Source of the DNA: an uncultured Clostridium sp.
Lineage (GTDB): Bacteria > Bacillota > Clostridia > TANB77 > CAG-508
DNA: 64,000 nt
Reading direction: 5' to 3'
NCBI GenBank assembly: GCA_945865665.1
Contig: CAMBEE010000001.1
Coordinates: 1-64,000, forward strand
This document shows, piece by piece, positions 7,964 to 17,322 of this stretch. Positions within the stretch are counted from its first letter, which is position 1. The number at the start of each line of letters is the position of its first letter. Below the pieces are notes generated by a model. It saw only the letters and a program-made list of their open reading frames with translations. It was not told the DNA's origin and made no database searches. The position numbers and the translations under genes were made by a program.

Positions 7964-8125
7964 ATGTTGTATGAAGTAAAATTTGATAATACGAAAAATA
8001 TTAAATTAAATGAAAATATCTTTAATTATAGTATAAAAATAGCAATATTAAATAAAACCTTTGATGCAAATTTGATTAAAAAAGAGAGATATTTAGAACT
8101 AAAGAAAAATATTTTACAAGAATAA
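7964..8125 (+). CDS. Small protein upstream of the recombinase, 53 aa
   Basis: ATG at 7964 follows AAGGAGGA (7951-7958), one of the best ribosome sites in the region, and the frame stops at 8123-8125. The C-terminal half reads ILNKTFDANLIKKERYLELK, which resembles the short SHOCT-type helical motif (a leucine-rich helix, turn, then ERYLELKK). It lies just before the decayed serine recombinase and probably belonged to the same element. No enzymatic role is suggested. Confidence 0.6.
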   Translation: MLYEVKFDNTKNIKLNENIFNYSIKIAILNKTFDANLIKKERYLELKKNILQE

Positions 8126-8216
8126 AATTTAACTCATATAGGTATTTGAAAAAATAATATTTTGATGTATAATAAGCACATAAAGATTCTCTAAACTTGA
8201 GAAAGAGAGGTTAATT

Positions 8217-9952
8217 TTGAAAGTACAAGTTATAGAGAAGAAAAAAGGTCGAATTGATAGAACAACAGGAGAAATAATAAAAGGGAATTTAAGAGTATGT
8301 GCCTATGCAAGAGTATGTACAGAAAAAGAAGAACAACTAAATAGTTATAATTCCCAGCTAAAGTATTATGAAGAAAAATAAAAAGTAATAGTGATTGGCT
8401 ATATGTTGGTATTTATGCAGATGAAGGAATAAAAGGAACATTAGACTATAAAAGGGATGGCTTTATGAAAATGATGCAAGATGCATCACAAAACAAATTT
8501 GATATGATAATAACAAAATCAATATCAAGATTTGGAAGAAACACAGTTGATACTCTAAAATATGTAAGAGCATTAAAAGAAAAAGGCATTGCTATATATT
8601 TTGAAGAAGAAAGAATAAATACTTTAGAAATATCTGGAGAAATAATGCTAACAGTATTAAGTGCAATGGCACAGCAAGAAAGCAAAAATATTTCTTCACA
8701 TGTAAAATTAGGCTTGCAGATGAAACGAAAAAGAGGCGAATTAATTGGATATAACGGATGTTTAGGATATGTATATGATAAAGAATCAAAACAAATATCA
8801 GTAAATTATGAAGAGGCTGAAATAGTAAGATATATATTTGAAAGATACTGTCAAGGAGTAGGTTGCACAACTATTGCAAAAGAGCTAACAACTATGAAAT
8901 ATAGAACTCCAACAGGCAAAAAGAAATGGCACGAATCAACTATAAGAGGTATCTTAAAAAACGAAAAATACAAAGGAGATGTCTTACAAGGGAAAACATA
9001 TACAACAGATCCAATATCTAATAGAAGAGTAGTAAATATGGGAGAAGAAAACATGTATTATATGCAAGAACATCATGAGCCGTTTATATCTGAAAGAATG
9101 TTTAATCAAGCACAAGAAATTTTACAAAAACGAGGAGGAGTACGAGGCACAGGCAGAAGAAAAGGTAATTTTAGTAGAAAATATCCTTTTAGTAGTAGAC
9201 TATATTGTGGCTTTTGCGGTAGTTTATTAACAAGAAGAAATTGGCACTCTGGAACTAAAAATAGTATTACAGTTTGGCATTGTATGGAATTTGTAAAACA
9301 CGGAAAAGAAAATTGCCCACATTGTAAAGCTATTAAAGAAAGTATTATAGAAGATGCTTTCACACAAAGTTATAAACTACTATGCGACAGTAACAAAGAA
9401 CTAATACAAACATTCTTAAATGAGATGGAAGAAATAATACAAGAAGAAAGTAACGAAAGTTCTATTAAAAGACTAGAGGAACAAAAACAAGTTTAAAAAA
9501 AAAAAATAGATAAATTAATTGATTTAAACTTAAATGGAACAATATCAACAGAAACATTACAGGAAAAGAAAGCAAAACTGCAAAACAAAATCAATAAGAT
9601 AACAAAAGAGCAAGAACACTTACAATTAGAAATAGAAGATTCAATGAGTTTAAATGAAGGATTAAACAAATTTAAAACATTATTTAAGGACAATGAAATT
9701 ATGCCAAATTTTGATAAAGATGTCTTTGAATTAATGATAGAAAAAGTTATAATAGGAGAAAAGAGTAGCAAAGGAAAAGCAAATCCAAGAGTAATAACTT
9801 TTATCCTAAAAAGTGGCAACGAAATTAAGTGCGAAGAAGATAACAAGAATTCTGTTGTAAAAGAAAATTTGACAACTAAAGAAATCAAGAATCAACAGTC
9901 ATCATACGAGGCTAGAGAAAACTATCTACAGAAGGTGTCCGAACCATGTTGA
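8217..9952 (+). pseudogene. Large serine recombinase, inactivated
   Basis: The gene can be followed from TTG 8217 (after AGAGAGG) to TGA 9950-9952. It shows a resolvase N-terminal domain (YARV, SRFGRNTVDTL), a recombinase domain and the zinc-ribbon segment CGFCGSLL...CPHC, then a coiled-coil tail. It carries three lesions. The active-site serine position reads YARVCTEKEEQ, with Cys instead of Ser. A one-base loss in an A run puts TAA at 8379-8381 and shifts the frame from 0 to 2. An in-frame TAA at 9494-9496 cuts off the coiled-coil tail. The longest intact piece is 8465-9496. Such enzymes move integrative elements by site-specific recombination, and this copy should be unable to do so. Confidence 0.85.
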
Positions 9953-10018
9953 ATGCGTATGTGTTCTAAATCTTAAATAAAGCCTTGTATTTCAAGGAAA
10001 ATCAACTGTTCAGTGCCT

Positions 10019-10047
10019 AACTCATATCATATTAGGTGGTATGGGTT
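10019..10047. other. 11-bp hairpin just after the recombinase
   Basis: AACTCATATCA (10019-10029) can pair with TGGTATGGGTT (10037-10047), including G-T pairs. No T run follows. It may mark the end of the former element. Confidence 0.3.
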
Positions 10048-10090
10048 GACTAAACAAAATAAAAAGTAGAGATTATAGGAGAAATAAAAA

Positions 10091-10606
10091 ATGGTATTTA
10101 GTATTTTAGCATTATTAGCAGTGTGTATTAGTATATGTATTAAAGATAGAAAAAAATCATTATATGTTCAATCATTAAACTGCTTTTTTGAAGCAATATA
10201 TGATTTTTTAATATCTGCTTTTACAGGTGCAATTTTAAGTATAATAAATTTAATAAGGACTTTTATATTTATAAATAAAAATAAATTTAGTAAATCTGTA
10301 TATTTAATAATACTATTTATTTTTGAAGGAATAATTATGATAAATTGTTATTTTTCATGGACAGGGTGGGTTTTGCTATTACCAACAATTGGTTCAATGA
10401 TTAGATCATATTGTCTATGGCAATCAAATATGAAATTAGTTAGAATATCTGGAATAACAACAGGAATTTTATACGGCTCTTATTATATTTATTACCATAG
10501 TTGGTTCATGGTATTAGGTGATTTTATTTTATTACTTACAGGAATATACACACTTTACAAAAATGATATAAGGAGGAAAAGTAACAATGAAGTTATATGT
10601 AATTAG
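10091..10606 (+). CDS. YgjV-like inner membrane protein
   Basis: The product is 171 aa and almost wholly hydrophobic, with about six membrane segments. The pattern matches the Imp-YgjV family: an early YVQSLNCFFEAIYDFLISAFTGA, an internal GWVLLLPTIGSMIRSYCLWQ and a final YNSWF-like YHSWFMVLGD. The role of YgjV proteins is unknown. The 3' end overlaps the following phosphatase gene by 20 bases, so the two are translated from one message. Confidence 0.75.
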   Translation: MVFSILALLAVCISICIKDRKKSLYVQSLNCFFEAIYDFLISAFTGAILSIINLIRTFIFINKNKFSKSVYLIILFIFEGIIMINCYFSWTGWVLLLPTIGSMIRSYCLWQSNMKLVRISGITTGILYGSYYIYYHSWFMVLGDFILLLTGIYTLYKNDIRRKSNNEVICN

Positions 10607-11126
10607 ACATGGGAACACAGATAGTAATAGATTAGATATATATAATGGAAAATTATTAAATGAAGATATAAATAATATTGGAATAAAACAAGCACAGGAA
10701 GCATCTAAAAAAATTAAAAATTTAAATTTAGATTTGATTATTTGTTCACCACTTTTAAGAACAAGACATACCTGTGATATTATAAATTCCAATAAGATAA
10801 AAGTAATATATGATGATCGAATAGAAGAAAGAAATTGTGGAGTTTTAACAAATACGAAAATAGATAATTTTTATTATACGGAATATTGGAATTATTATTC
10901 TAAAGTTAAAATCGATAATTTAGAAACAGTTCCAGAATTATTTAAAAGGGTTAATTTATTTTTAGATGAAATCAAGAAAAAATATAGAGGTCAAAATATA
11001 CTTTTAGTAACACATGGTGGCGTAGCTAGGGCAATCCATTTTTATTTTAATGAATTGCCAGAAGATGGACAGGTGGAAAAATATTTGCCAGATAATTGTG
11101 AAATAAGAGAATATAGTTTTAATTAA
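10587..11126 (+). CDS. Histidine phosphatase (phosphoglycerate mutase-like)
   Basis: The 179-aa protein begins MKLYVIRHGNTDSNR, the RHG motif whose histidine forms the phospho-enzyme. A second conserved histidine is in LLVTHGGVAR (about residues 133-142), and ICSPLLRTRHTC supplies the conserved arginine. This branch contains broad-specificity phosphatases, alpha-ribazole phosphatase and mutases, and the substrate cannot be told. AGGAGG lies at the right distance although it is inside the end of the YgjV gene. A second member of the family lies at 52283. Confidence 0.85.
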   Translation: MKLYVIRHGNTDSNRLDIYNGKLLNEDINNIGIKQAQEASKKIKNLNLDLIICSPLLRTRHTCDIINSNKIKVIYDDRIEERNCGVLTNTKIDNFYYTEYWNYYSKVKIDNLETVPELFKRVNLFLDEIKKKYRGQNILLVTHGGVARAIHFYFNELPEDGQVEKYLPDNCEIREYSFN

Positions 11127-11242
11127 TTTAAATAAAAATTGATATATGTATAATACACATTATATTATTTCAGTTTGCATGTCAGAACATAGTCAGTTAT
11201 ACCCAAACATATAAAAAGCAACTATTCATAATTAATGAACAT

Positions 11243-11271
11243 GGCATGTGGAGTGCGTAGCAGTGCTACAT
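11243..11271 (+). repeat. 29-base leader repeat, copy 2 (before the radical-SAM gene)
   Basis: It is identical to 3136-3164 except for C in place of T in GTGYGTAGC. It lies 42 bases before the ATG at 11313 and includes the GTAGCA-G-TGCTAC palindrome. Confidence 0.75.
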
Positions 11272-11312
11272 GAAAGAATTTAATACAATAAAAATAAAAA
11301 GAAGGAATATAT

Positions 11313-12392
11313 ATGTTAAAAGACTTATGTTTTGAAATAATACAAACATGCCCTAATAAATACAAATTTTGTTCTTCAAATTCATCAAAAGACAAAACGA
11401 CAATTATAACACTAGAAGACTTTAAGAAAACAGTTATGTATTTTATTACCCATGGCGGAATTGGAGAAATATCAATTTCAGGAGGAGAACCTTTTTTACA
11501 TCCGGATTTATTCGAAATGATAAAGTTTTGTAAAGACAATGGAATTAGAACAGTTATATTCACTAGTGGAATAAAAAGAACACCTGCAATACCAGAAGAA
11601 GCGATAGAATATATAAAAAATAAATGTAAAAAAGATTTAGAAGAAATAGAAGAACATGAACCATGGAATGAAAGACTAAAAAGAAATGTGAAGGCGTATT
11701 ATAAAAGAATGATTAATCCAGGAGAATTTACTTCACTAACAAGGCAAGAACTAGAAAAAATAAAAGAATTAGGAGTAGATAAAATCGTATTTGATTGGCA
11801 AGCATTAGATGAAAATATTGATAATGAGTTAATGGGAAGAAAAGCATTAAATACATATCTAATAGATTCTTTGGTTAGAGCAAGTATTGTTGGATTAAAT
11901 GTAGATGTTCATTTTATTCCTATGAAACCAAATTATAGACAATTTCCAGATATCATAGAATGTTTAGAAATTTCAAAAGTAAAAAATATAAGTATTTTAA
12001 ATTTTGTACCACAAGGTAGAGGACTAGAAAACAAACAAGACTTGATGTTAAATGAAACAGAGCTAAAAGAATTTAGTGAAATATTAAAAAAAGAAAAAGA
12101 AAAATATAGCGGTAACATAAGAATTGGAATTCCATTAAATGGGAAAATGTCTCATTTATGCACAGCAGGAACTGAAAAGTTAGATATAAAATATGATGGT
12201 ACAATACTACCATGTCCAGCATTTAAAGAAATGAACGTAGAGAAAATGGAAAAATATGGTATAAAATTACATAGTATATATGAAGATTTGGAAAAAGTAG
12301 TTTTACATGAGGGAAAAAGAAAAGTACCATTATGTAAGCAAGTTTATGGATTTAATGGAGAATTGACAGAAAGTGAAGAGATAGAGTTTTGA
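11313..12392 (+). CDS. Radical-SAM protein with an altered iron-sulfur motif
   Basis: The 359-aa protein has the radical-SAM layout: cluster loop, ISGGEP (residues 55-60, SAM binding), a TIM-barrel body and a C-terminal region with HLCTAGTEKLDIKYDGTILPCPAF like a SPASM-type cysteine segment. The cluster loop reads CPNKYKFCSS, with Cys13 and Cys20 in the right places. The middle cysteine of CxxxCxxC is Tyr17 (codon TAC, one base from TGC). Without it a [4Fe-4S] cluster with an open iron should not form normally. Either the gene is losing function, or it has another ligand. The substrate is unknown. It is followed after 12 bases by the NTPase gene with a good GGAGGA site. Confidence 0.8.
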   Translation: MLKDLCFEIIQTCPNKYKFCSSNSSKDKTTIITLEDFKKTVMYFITHGGIGEISISGGEPFLHPDLFEMIKFCKDNGIRTVIFTSGIKRTPAIPEEAIEYIKNKCKKDLEEIEEHEPWNERLKRNVKAYYKRMINPGEFTSLTRQELEKIKELGVDKIVFDWQALDENIDNELMGRKALNTYLIDSLVRASIVGLNVDVHFIPMKPNYRQFPDIIECLEISKVKNISILNFVPQGRGLENKQDLMLNETELKEFSEILKKEKEKYSGNIRIGIPLNGKMSHLCTAGTEKLDIKYDGTILPCPAFKEMNVEKMEKYGIKLHSIYEDLEKVVLHEGKRKVPLCKQVYGFNGELTESEEIEF

Positions 12393-12404
12393 GGAGGAAT
12401 ATTT

Positions 12405-12935
12405 ATGAAAATATTAATAGGAACAAAAAATCCAGGAAAAATAGAAGGAGCAAAACAAGCATTTGAAAAATATTTTGATAAAGTAGAAATAGAAGGAATA
12501 CCAGTAGATTCAAATGTAGGAGACCAACCAATAAACGAAGAAATACTTCAAGGAGCAAAAAATAGAGTAAAAAATTTAAAAGAATACGCTGAAAATAACA
12601 ATATAAAAGCAGACTTTTATATTTCAAGTGAAGCAGGCATCACAGATTATTTAGGAGAATGGATTGACATAAATGCAGTAGTGGTGGAGGATTCAAAAGG
12701 ATTCCAAAGTATAGGAACAAGCCAAGGATTTCCAATTCCAGATAAATACATTGAAGAAATTAAGGCAACAGAACTTGGAAAAGTTATGGACAAGATATTT
12801 GATGGACAAGAATTAGGCAAAGGAAAAGGAGGAATAAGCTACTTAACAAAAAATGAAGTATCAAGAATTGATTTAACAAGAACTGCGTTCATTATGGCAT
12901 TAACAAAACACATTAATGGAGACATATGGAGGTAA
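12405..12935 (+). CDS. Inosine/xanthosine triphosphatase, YjjX family
   Basis: The 176-aa protein begins MKILIGTKNPGKIEGAKQAF, the family's nucleotide-binding start. It continues with VGDQPINEEILQGAKNR, typical of YjjX/DUF84 house-cleaning NTPases that hydrolyse ITP and XTP so they do not enter nucleic acids. FYISSEAGI and GKGKGGISYLT match the family as well. The ribosome site GAGGAGGA is directly upstream. It belongs to a tight run from the radical-SAM gene to tsaC. Confidence 0.85.
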   Translation: MKILIGTKNPGKIEGAKQAFEKYFDKVEIEGIPVDSNVGDQPINEEILQGAKNRVKNLKEYAENNNIKADFYISSEAGITDYLGEWIDINAVVVEDSKGFQSIGTSQGFPIPDKYIEEIKATELGKVMDKIFDGQELGKGKGGISYLTKNEVSRIDLTRTAFIMALTKHINGDIWR

Positions 12936-12937
12936 AA

Positions 12938-13753
12938 ATGATATATCTAAAAACATTTAAATTAAGTGAAAGTAGAAGCACAGACCCCAATATATATCCA
13001 TTTTGCATATTCAAAAATAAAGAACCAAATATATTTGTATTTGACGACATCACAGTATTATATGGAAACAATGGGAGTGGAAAATCAACAATATTAAACA
13101 TGATTGCACACAAATTAAACTTAAAAGGAAAAGAAAGAAACTATTCTAGAATTGACGGATGGTGGCCATATTTTGAAAATTATTCAAATGAATGTAAATA
13201 TGAACTAGGAGAAAACGAATATGGAAGTAGGCTAACTAAAATTCCTACAAATAGTAGATATATAAAAAGCGAAGAAATATTATATGAAATTAGAAAAATA
13301 CAACAAGATGCAGTCTTACAAGAAAGCATAGAAAGTACTCTAACCAAAGAAAGAGGAAGACAAAATGCAAAAGATTTTTTAAAAACAAAAGAAGGTGGAA
13401 AACAATTTCCAAGATTTGCATTTGCGCAAGATAAATATTCAAATGGAGAAACAACATTACAAATATTAGAAGAGGATATTGAACCAGATAAATTATATTT
13501 ATTAGATGAGCCAGAAGTGTCACTTTCACCACTAAATCAAGTAAAACTTGCAGAAAAAATAAATGAAATGGCAAGATACCTCGGAGTTCAATTCGTTATA
13601 GCAACTCATTCTCCATTTATGTTAGGAATATTAAATGCAAAAATATACAATTTAGACACAAAAGATTATAGAGTAGAAAAATGGAATGAACTTGAAAATG
13701 TAAGATATTTTTATAACTTTTTTAAAAGTAAAAAAGAAGAATTTGAAAATTAG
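12938..13753 (+). CDS. ABC-type AAA ATPase
   Basis: An ATG at 12926 is in frame, but it lies in the ribosome site TGGAGGT (12927-12933), so 12938 is the better start (271 aa). The Walker A motif YGNNGSGKST is near residue 45, the Walker B motif LYLLDEPEVSLSP follows a signature-like SNGETTLQ, and the switch histidine is in VIATHSPFML. It is a single-domain, RecF/SMC-like predicted ATPase with no membrane part. Relatives act in DNA repair or defence, but no partner nuclease is adjacent. It overlaps the signals of the preceding NTPase gene and leads into tsaC. Confidence 0.85.
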   Translation: MIYLKTFKLSESRSTDPNIYPFCIFKNKEPNIFVFDDITVLYGNNGSGKSTILNMIAHKLNLKGKERNYSRIDGWWPYFENYSNECKYELGENEYGSRLTKIPTNSRYIKSEEILYEIRKIQQDAVLQESIESTLTKERGRQNAKDFLKTKEGGKQFPRFAFAQDKYSNGETTLQILEEDIEPDKLYLLDEPEVSLSPLNQVKLAEKINEMARYLGVQFVIATHSPFMLGILNAKIYNLDTKDYRVEKWNELENVRYFYNFFKSKKEEFEN

Positions 13754-13762
13754 AGGAAAATT

Positions 13763-14368
13763 ATGATAAAAAGATATAAACAAACAGAAATAGAAAAATT
13801 AGTAGAAATACTAAAAAATGATGGAGTAATCAGTGTCCCAACAGACACAGTATATGGAGTATGTGCCAGAATAAACTCAAAAAAAGCACATGACAATTTA
13901 GTAAAAACAAAAAATAGACCAAATACAAAATCATTTCCAATAATGTGTTCAGATGAAGAACAAATAAAAAGTATAGCAATAGTAAATGAAAAAGCAGAAA
14001 AACTAATAAAAGAATTTATGCCAGGTCCAATAACACTAATTTTAGAGAAAAGACCAGAAATGCCAGAATATGTAAATAATGGAAAGCCAACAATTGCAGT
14101 ACGAATGGCAACATCAAAAGCGGTAAAAGAATTAATTATAAAAACAGGATGTCCAATATTTATGAGCAGTGCTAATCAAAGTGGAGAGCCAACATGTACA
14201 AACCTAGATGAAATAGAAAACGAATGTCCAAATCTAGACGGAATGATGGAAGGCACTGTCAAATTTGGAAAAGGAAGTACAATAATTGACTGTGTTTCAA
14301 AAGAATTAAAGATTTTAAGAGAGGGACCAATTACAATAGAACAAATTAGAGAAGTTCTTGAGGAATAA
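13763..14368 (+). CDS. tsaC: Threonylcarbamoyl-AMP synthase (YrdC/Sua5 family)
   Basis: This enzyme makes threonylcarbamoyl-AMP from threonine, bicarbonate and ATP for the t6A modification of ANN-decoding tRNAs. The 201-aa protein has the YrdC fold motifs: SVPTDTVYGVCA near the start, TKNRPNTKSFPIM with the conserved Lys and Arg, FMPGPITLIL, IAVRMATS and MSSANQSGEPT. It is the single-domain (TsaC) form without the Sua5 domain. AGAGGAAAA is the ribosome site, and the gene is 9 bases after the ATPase gene. Confidence 0.92.
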   Translation: MIKRYKQTEIEKLVEILKNDGVISVPTDTVYGVCARINSKKAHDNLVKTKNRPNTKSFPIMCSDEEQIKSIAIVNEKAEKLIKEFMPGPITLILEKRPEMPEYVNNGKPTIAVRMATSKAVKELIIKTGCPIFMSSANQSGEPTCTNLDEIENECPNLDGMMEGTVKFGKGSTIIDCVSKELKILREGPITIEQIREVLEE

Positions 14369-14452
14369 GAGCCATAAAATTAAATATTAGTCGATAAAAA
14401 TTTTAAAAGAAATGTTTAGTCAATATTAAGTTGTAGAGGAGATTTTATTATT

Positions 14453-15106
14453 GTGAATAAAGAATATATAGAAATTAATAAAAACGCATATGAAATTTTA
14501 GCAAATGAGTATAATACTAGAAATTATAAAATTGGCTATGATTTTTGGAATAATATATATGATGATTTGAATTTAAAAAATAAAGAGAATATTAAAATAT
14601 TAGAAATTGGTCCAGGACATGGAAGAAATATTAAATTTTTTAAACAATATAATAATAAATTTAAAATAACTGCATTAGAAATTTCTAAAAATATGTGTAA
14701 TATTATAAAAAAAGATAATCCAGATGTACAAATTATAAACGATAACATTTTAAATTATAGTTTTGAAAATGACCAATTTGATATTATTCAAATGATAGCT
14801 GTTATCCATTTATTTCCAATAGAAGATGCTAAAATTGTATTAAAAAATGTTAAGAAATCTTTAAAAGAAGATGGATATTTAATTATAGGAACTACTATTA
14901 ATGAAAAAGATATGGAAGGCTATTATGAAAAAGAAGATTATAATATTAAAGTAAAAAGATTTAGACATAAGTATACTAAAGAAACTTATGAGAAATTATT
15001 AAATGAATGTGGATTTGAAATATATAAACCATATTTTGTAAATGAAAATGATAGAAATAAATTATGGTATGATGCTGTATGTAAAAAAGTTAATAAAAAA
15101 TATTAA
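14453..15106 (+). CDS. Class I SAM-dependent methyltransferase
   Basis: The start is a GTG placed after AGAGGAGAT. The 217-aa protein has motif I ILEIGPGHGRNIKFF, an acidic residue ending beta-2 (ITALEISKNMC), and FDIIQMIAVIHLFP as motif IV. This is the small-molecule or UbiE-like Methyltransf_11 type. The substrate is unknown. An 84-base gap separates it from tsaC, and its codons are more T-rich than those of the preceding operon, so it is probably a separate gene. Confidence 0.85.
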   Translation: MNKEYIEINKNAYEILANEYNTRNYKIGYDFWNNIYDDLNLKNKENIKILEIGPGHGRNIKFFKQYNNKFKITALEISKNMCNIIKKDNPDVQIINDNILNYSFENDQFDIIQMIAVIHLFPIEDAKIVLKNVKKSLKEDGYLIIGTTINEKDMEGYYEKEDYNIKVKRFRHKYTKETYEKLLNECGFEIYKPYFVNENDRNKLWYDAVCKKVNKKY

Positions 15107-15342
15107 AAGTAGATTTATATGAAACAGTATATTGCTAAAATAAGTCAGAAAAGTAATAAAAAAAGGTGAAAGTTGAAGTTACATTTATGAGCAAAAATAA
15201 AGTAAACAATAACTGCTAGAAAGTACTTTTGAATTAAATCTTATTGGCTGATATCATAGAAAAATAAGCAATTCTACTAACAGTCGATTGCTAAAAAAGA
15301 TATAAAGTGATAAGATACAAAAAATTCAAAGGAGGTTTTAAA

Positions 15343-16349
15343 ATGGACAACGAAAAATTTGGAAAATTCATAAAAAAATTAAGAAAAGAAAAAGGAATAA
15401 CACAAAAAGAATTAGGAGAAAAATTAAATATTACAGATAAAGCAATATCCAAATGGGAAAGAGGATTAAGTTTTCCAGATATAACAATGCTAAATATATT
15501 AGCAGAATTTTTTGAAATTGATGTATCAGAATTATTAAATGGAGAAAAAGGAGCAAAAAAAGATATTGATATAGATAAAGAAATTTCTGAAGCAATAGAA
15601 AAATATAAAAATATTGAAGAAAAAAGAAAATTAACAAAATAAAGAAAACAATAGGAGTAATATCAACTATTATATTAATTATTTCATTATTAATACAAAT
15701 TGCATATTTATTTGTATTGAAAAGACATAATTATGAGTATGTAATTGATATTTTAGAATACATAATTAATCAAATAATTATAATTTCAGCTACAATAAGT
15801 TTGATTTTATTAACTAAAAAAGAAAAAATTAAGAATATAATTATATATATTCTCTGTATAATGTTTTCTGTAATTAATATTTCATTTATGTGTAACAATG
15901 GATTCAAAAATAAATGTATAATAAGTTTTTCAAATGATTTTTCAAATGAACTTGTTGTTAAAACAAATAAAAATACAGGAGCAATAAAAATATATAGAAA
16001 CCAAAAATTCTTTTTATTTGCAAAAGAAAAAGAGCAACTAGATTACGAATTAGATGGAAAAATAAAAAAACAATGGCTAACAAATGATGTATGTGGAATA
16101 ACTTATAAAGATAAAAATGGTATATTACAAGAATATGTTGTTACATATGGAGATAGAGGCAATGGAATATTACCAATAGAAAGCATGCTAAAACAGGCAG
16201 AAAGTGACGGCACAATAAAAACAATTCCATTATATTATAAACAAAATCAAATGAATAGACAATACTATGCTTTTTGGAAAAAAGAAAATACAAACCCTGT
16301 AATAAGTGATTTTGCAAACATCATAAAAGAAATGTTTAATCAAGAATAA
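15343..16349 (+). pseudogene. XRE-type regulator with membrane domain, split by a frameshift
   Basis: ATG 15343 follows AAAGGAGG. The first 99 codons encode a Cro/cI HTH (LRKEKGITQKELGEKLNITD, then KAISKWERGLSFP) and end at TAA 15640-15642 in an A-rich run. The second reading frame, shifted by one base, is open from that point. It encodes KKTIGVISTIILIISLLIQI, further membrane segments, then a soluble domain to 16349. HTH plus transmembrane sensor fusions are common in Clostridia, so one ancestral gene is inferred. A second, weak start (TTG 15717) exists but lacks a ribosome site. A sequencing error, a true mutation or ribosomal frameshifting are all possible. Confidence 0.7.
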
Positions 16350-16428
16350 GAATATAAAATCAGTTGATAATAATTTGCACTTATATTGGAAAAAAAGACA
16401 AGTAGTAATTTATGGAGGTGTTATAAAT

Positions 16429-17013
16429 ATGAAAATAAAGCAACAAAAACAAATAAAAGAATTTTTCAATGTAGAATTTGGAATGAATAAAGGAAAAGAA
16501 TTATTTGATGAGCAAGAAATAATACTTAATAAACTAATCAAAAATATAGAAAATAAGTCAGAAAATCAGAAAAAAACTCTTATTCAAACAATTCTTCCTC
16601 GAATAGCATTATATAAAGCAATGTTAAAAGAGGGATTATCAGACGAAGAAGTATATCATCATATGCAAAAATATATGATTGATATAGTCGCAAAACAAAA
16701 GCATTTGTCCATGAAAAAAATGGAAAAAGTACCATGCTTTTATTTTCTTTACAGTAATATATTCCTTCGAGTTGTGCATAAAACTGACTTGTGGGAAAGT
16801 ACACAAAAACATGGGAAGAATTACTTTGATGTAACAATGAAGAAGTGCCTTTGGCATACAGCTTGTATTGAAAATGATTGTGCAAAATTATGTCATCTTT
16901 TTTGTGATGTAGATAATGTTACTTATGAAGAACTTGAAAAAATAGGTTTTACCAGAACAAAAACATTGGGATATGGTGGAGACTGTTGTGATTTCCATTT
17001 TTTCAAAAAATAG
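16429..17013 (+). CDS. L-2-amino-thiazoline-4-carboxylic acid hydrolase-like protein
   Basis: ATG 16429 is preceded by TATGGAGGTG, which decides the start over the longer frame at 16375. The 194-aa protein has the ATC-hydrolase pattern: a helical N-terminal half, then CLWHTACIENDCAKLCHLFCDVD and a final RTKTLGYGGDCCDFHF rich in Cys and His. The named enzyme opens the thiazoline ring on the way to L-cysteine. Most clostridial members are uncharacterised, so the substrate is not certain. It is monocistronic, between the split regulator and the toxin-like gene. Confidence 0.8.
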   Translation: MKIKQQKQIKEFFNVEFGMNKGKELFDEQEIILNKLIKNIENKSENQKKTLIQTILPRIALYKAMLKEGLSDEEVYHHMQKYMIDIVAKQKHLSMKKMEKVPCFYFLYSNIFLRVVHKTDLWESTQKHGKNYFDVTMKKCLWHTACIENDCAKLCHLFCDVDNVTYEELEKIGFTRTKTLGYGGDCCDFHFFKK

Positions 17014-17097
17014 TTTATATACATTGATTAATAAGTTACACATTGATAAGTTTAACAAATAAATCTAAAATTAATTAGTAAATATTTATCAAACATA

Positions 17098-17126
17098 TAG
17101 ACAAATTTAGAATAATATAGTAAAAT
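17098..17126 (+). promoter_or_regulatory. Probable promoter of the small toxin-like gene
   Basis: TAGACA (17098-17103) and TAAAAT (17121-17126) with 17 bases between them. This would give a leader of about 70 bases containing GTGGTTTTGCC, which can pair with GGCAAAACCAC downstream of the gene. Confidence 0.5.
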
Positions 17127-17202
17127 AATTAACATAGAAAATGATAATAAACAGATGTGGTTTTGCCACCTAAGTTTTACGAATATCGTAGGAGAGGTGG
17201 TG

Positions 17203-17322
17203 ATGTTTATGGTTAAAGTAATTCTATTTTTAATATTCTCTTTAATATTTTCTTTAGCATTAAACGTTGCCTTAGAAGCAGTTCTATACAAGAACTGGGT
17301 TGATAAGCAACTACATAAATAA
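17203..17322 (+). CDS. Small hydrophobic peptide, probable type I toxin, 39 aa
   Basis: ATG 17203 follows GGAGAGGTGG, with a second in-frame ATG at 17209. The peptide has a short basic start, one membrane helix (VILFLIFSLIFSLALNVALE) and a charged tail ending NWVDKQLHK. This is the layout of Fst/TxpA/BsrG-like membrane toxins. The leader and the trailer share an 11-bp complement (GTGGTTTTGCC with GGCAAAACCAC), as in type I toxin messages that fold end to end. A terminator follows, and a convergent minus-strand promoter would make an antisense RNA over the 3' end. No exact family member is recognised. The toxin role is inferred from layout. Confidence 0.65.
   Translation: MFMVKVILFLIFSLIFSLALNVALEAVLYKNWVDKQLHK

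Noticed and set aside
12926..12937. Earlier start of the AAA ATPase
   Set aside because: That ATG is part of the ribosome site TGGAGGT used by the ATG at 12938.
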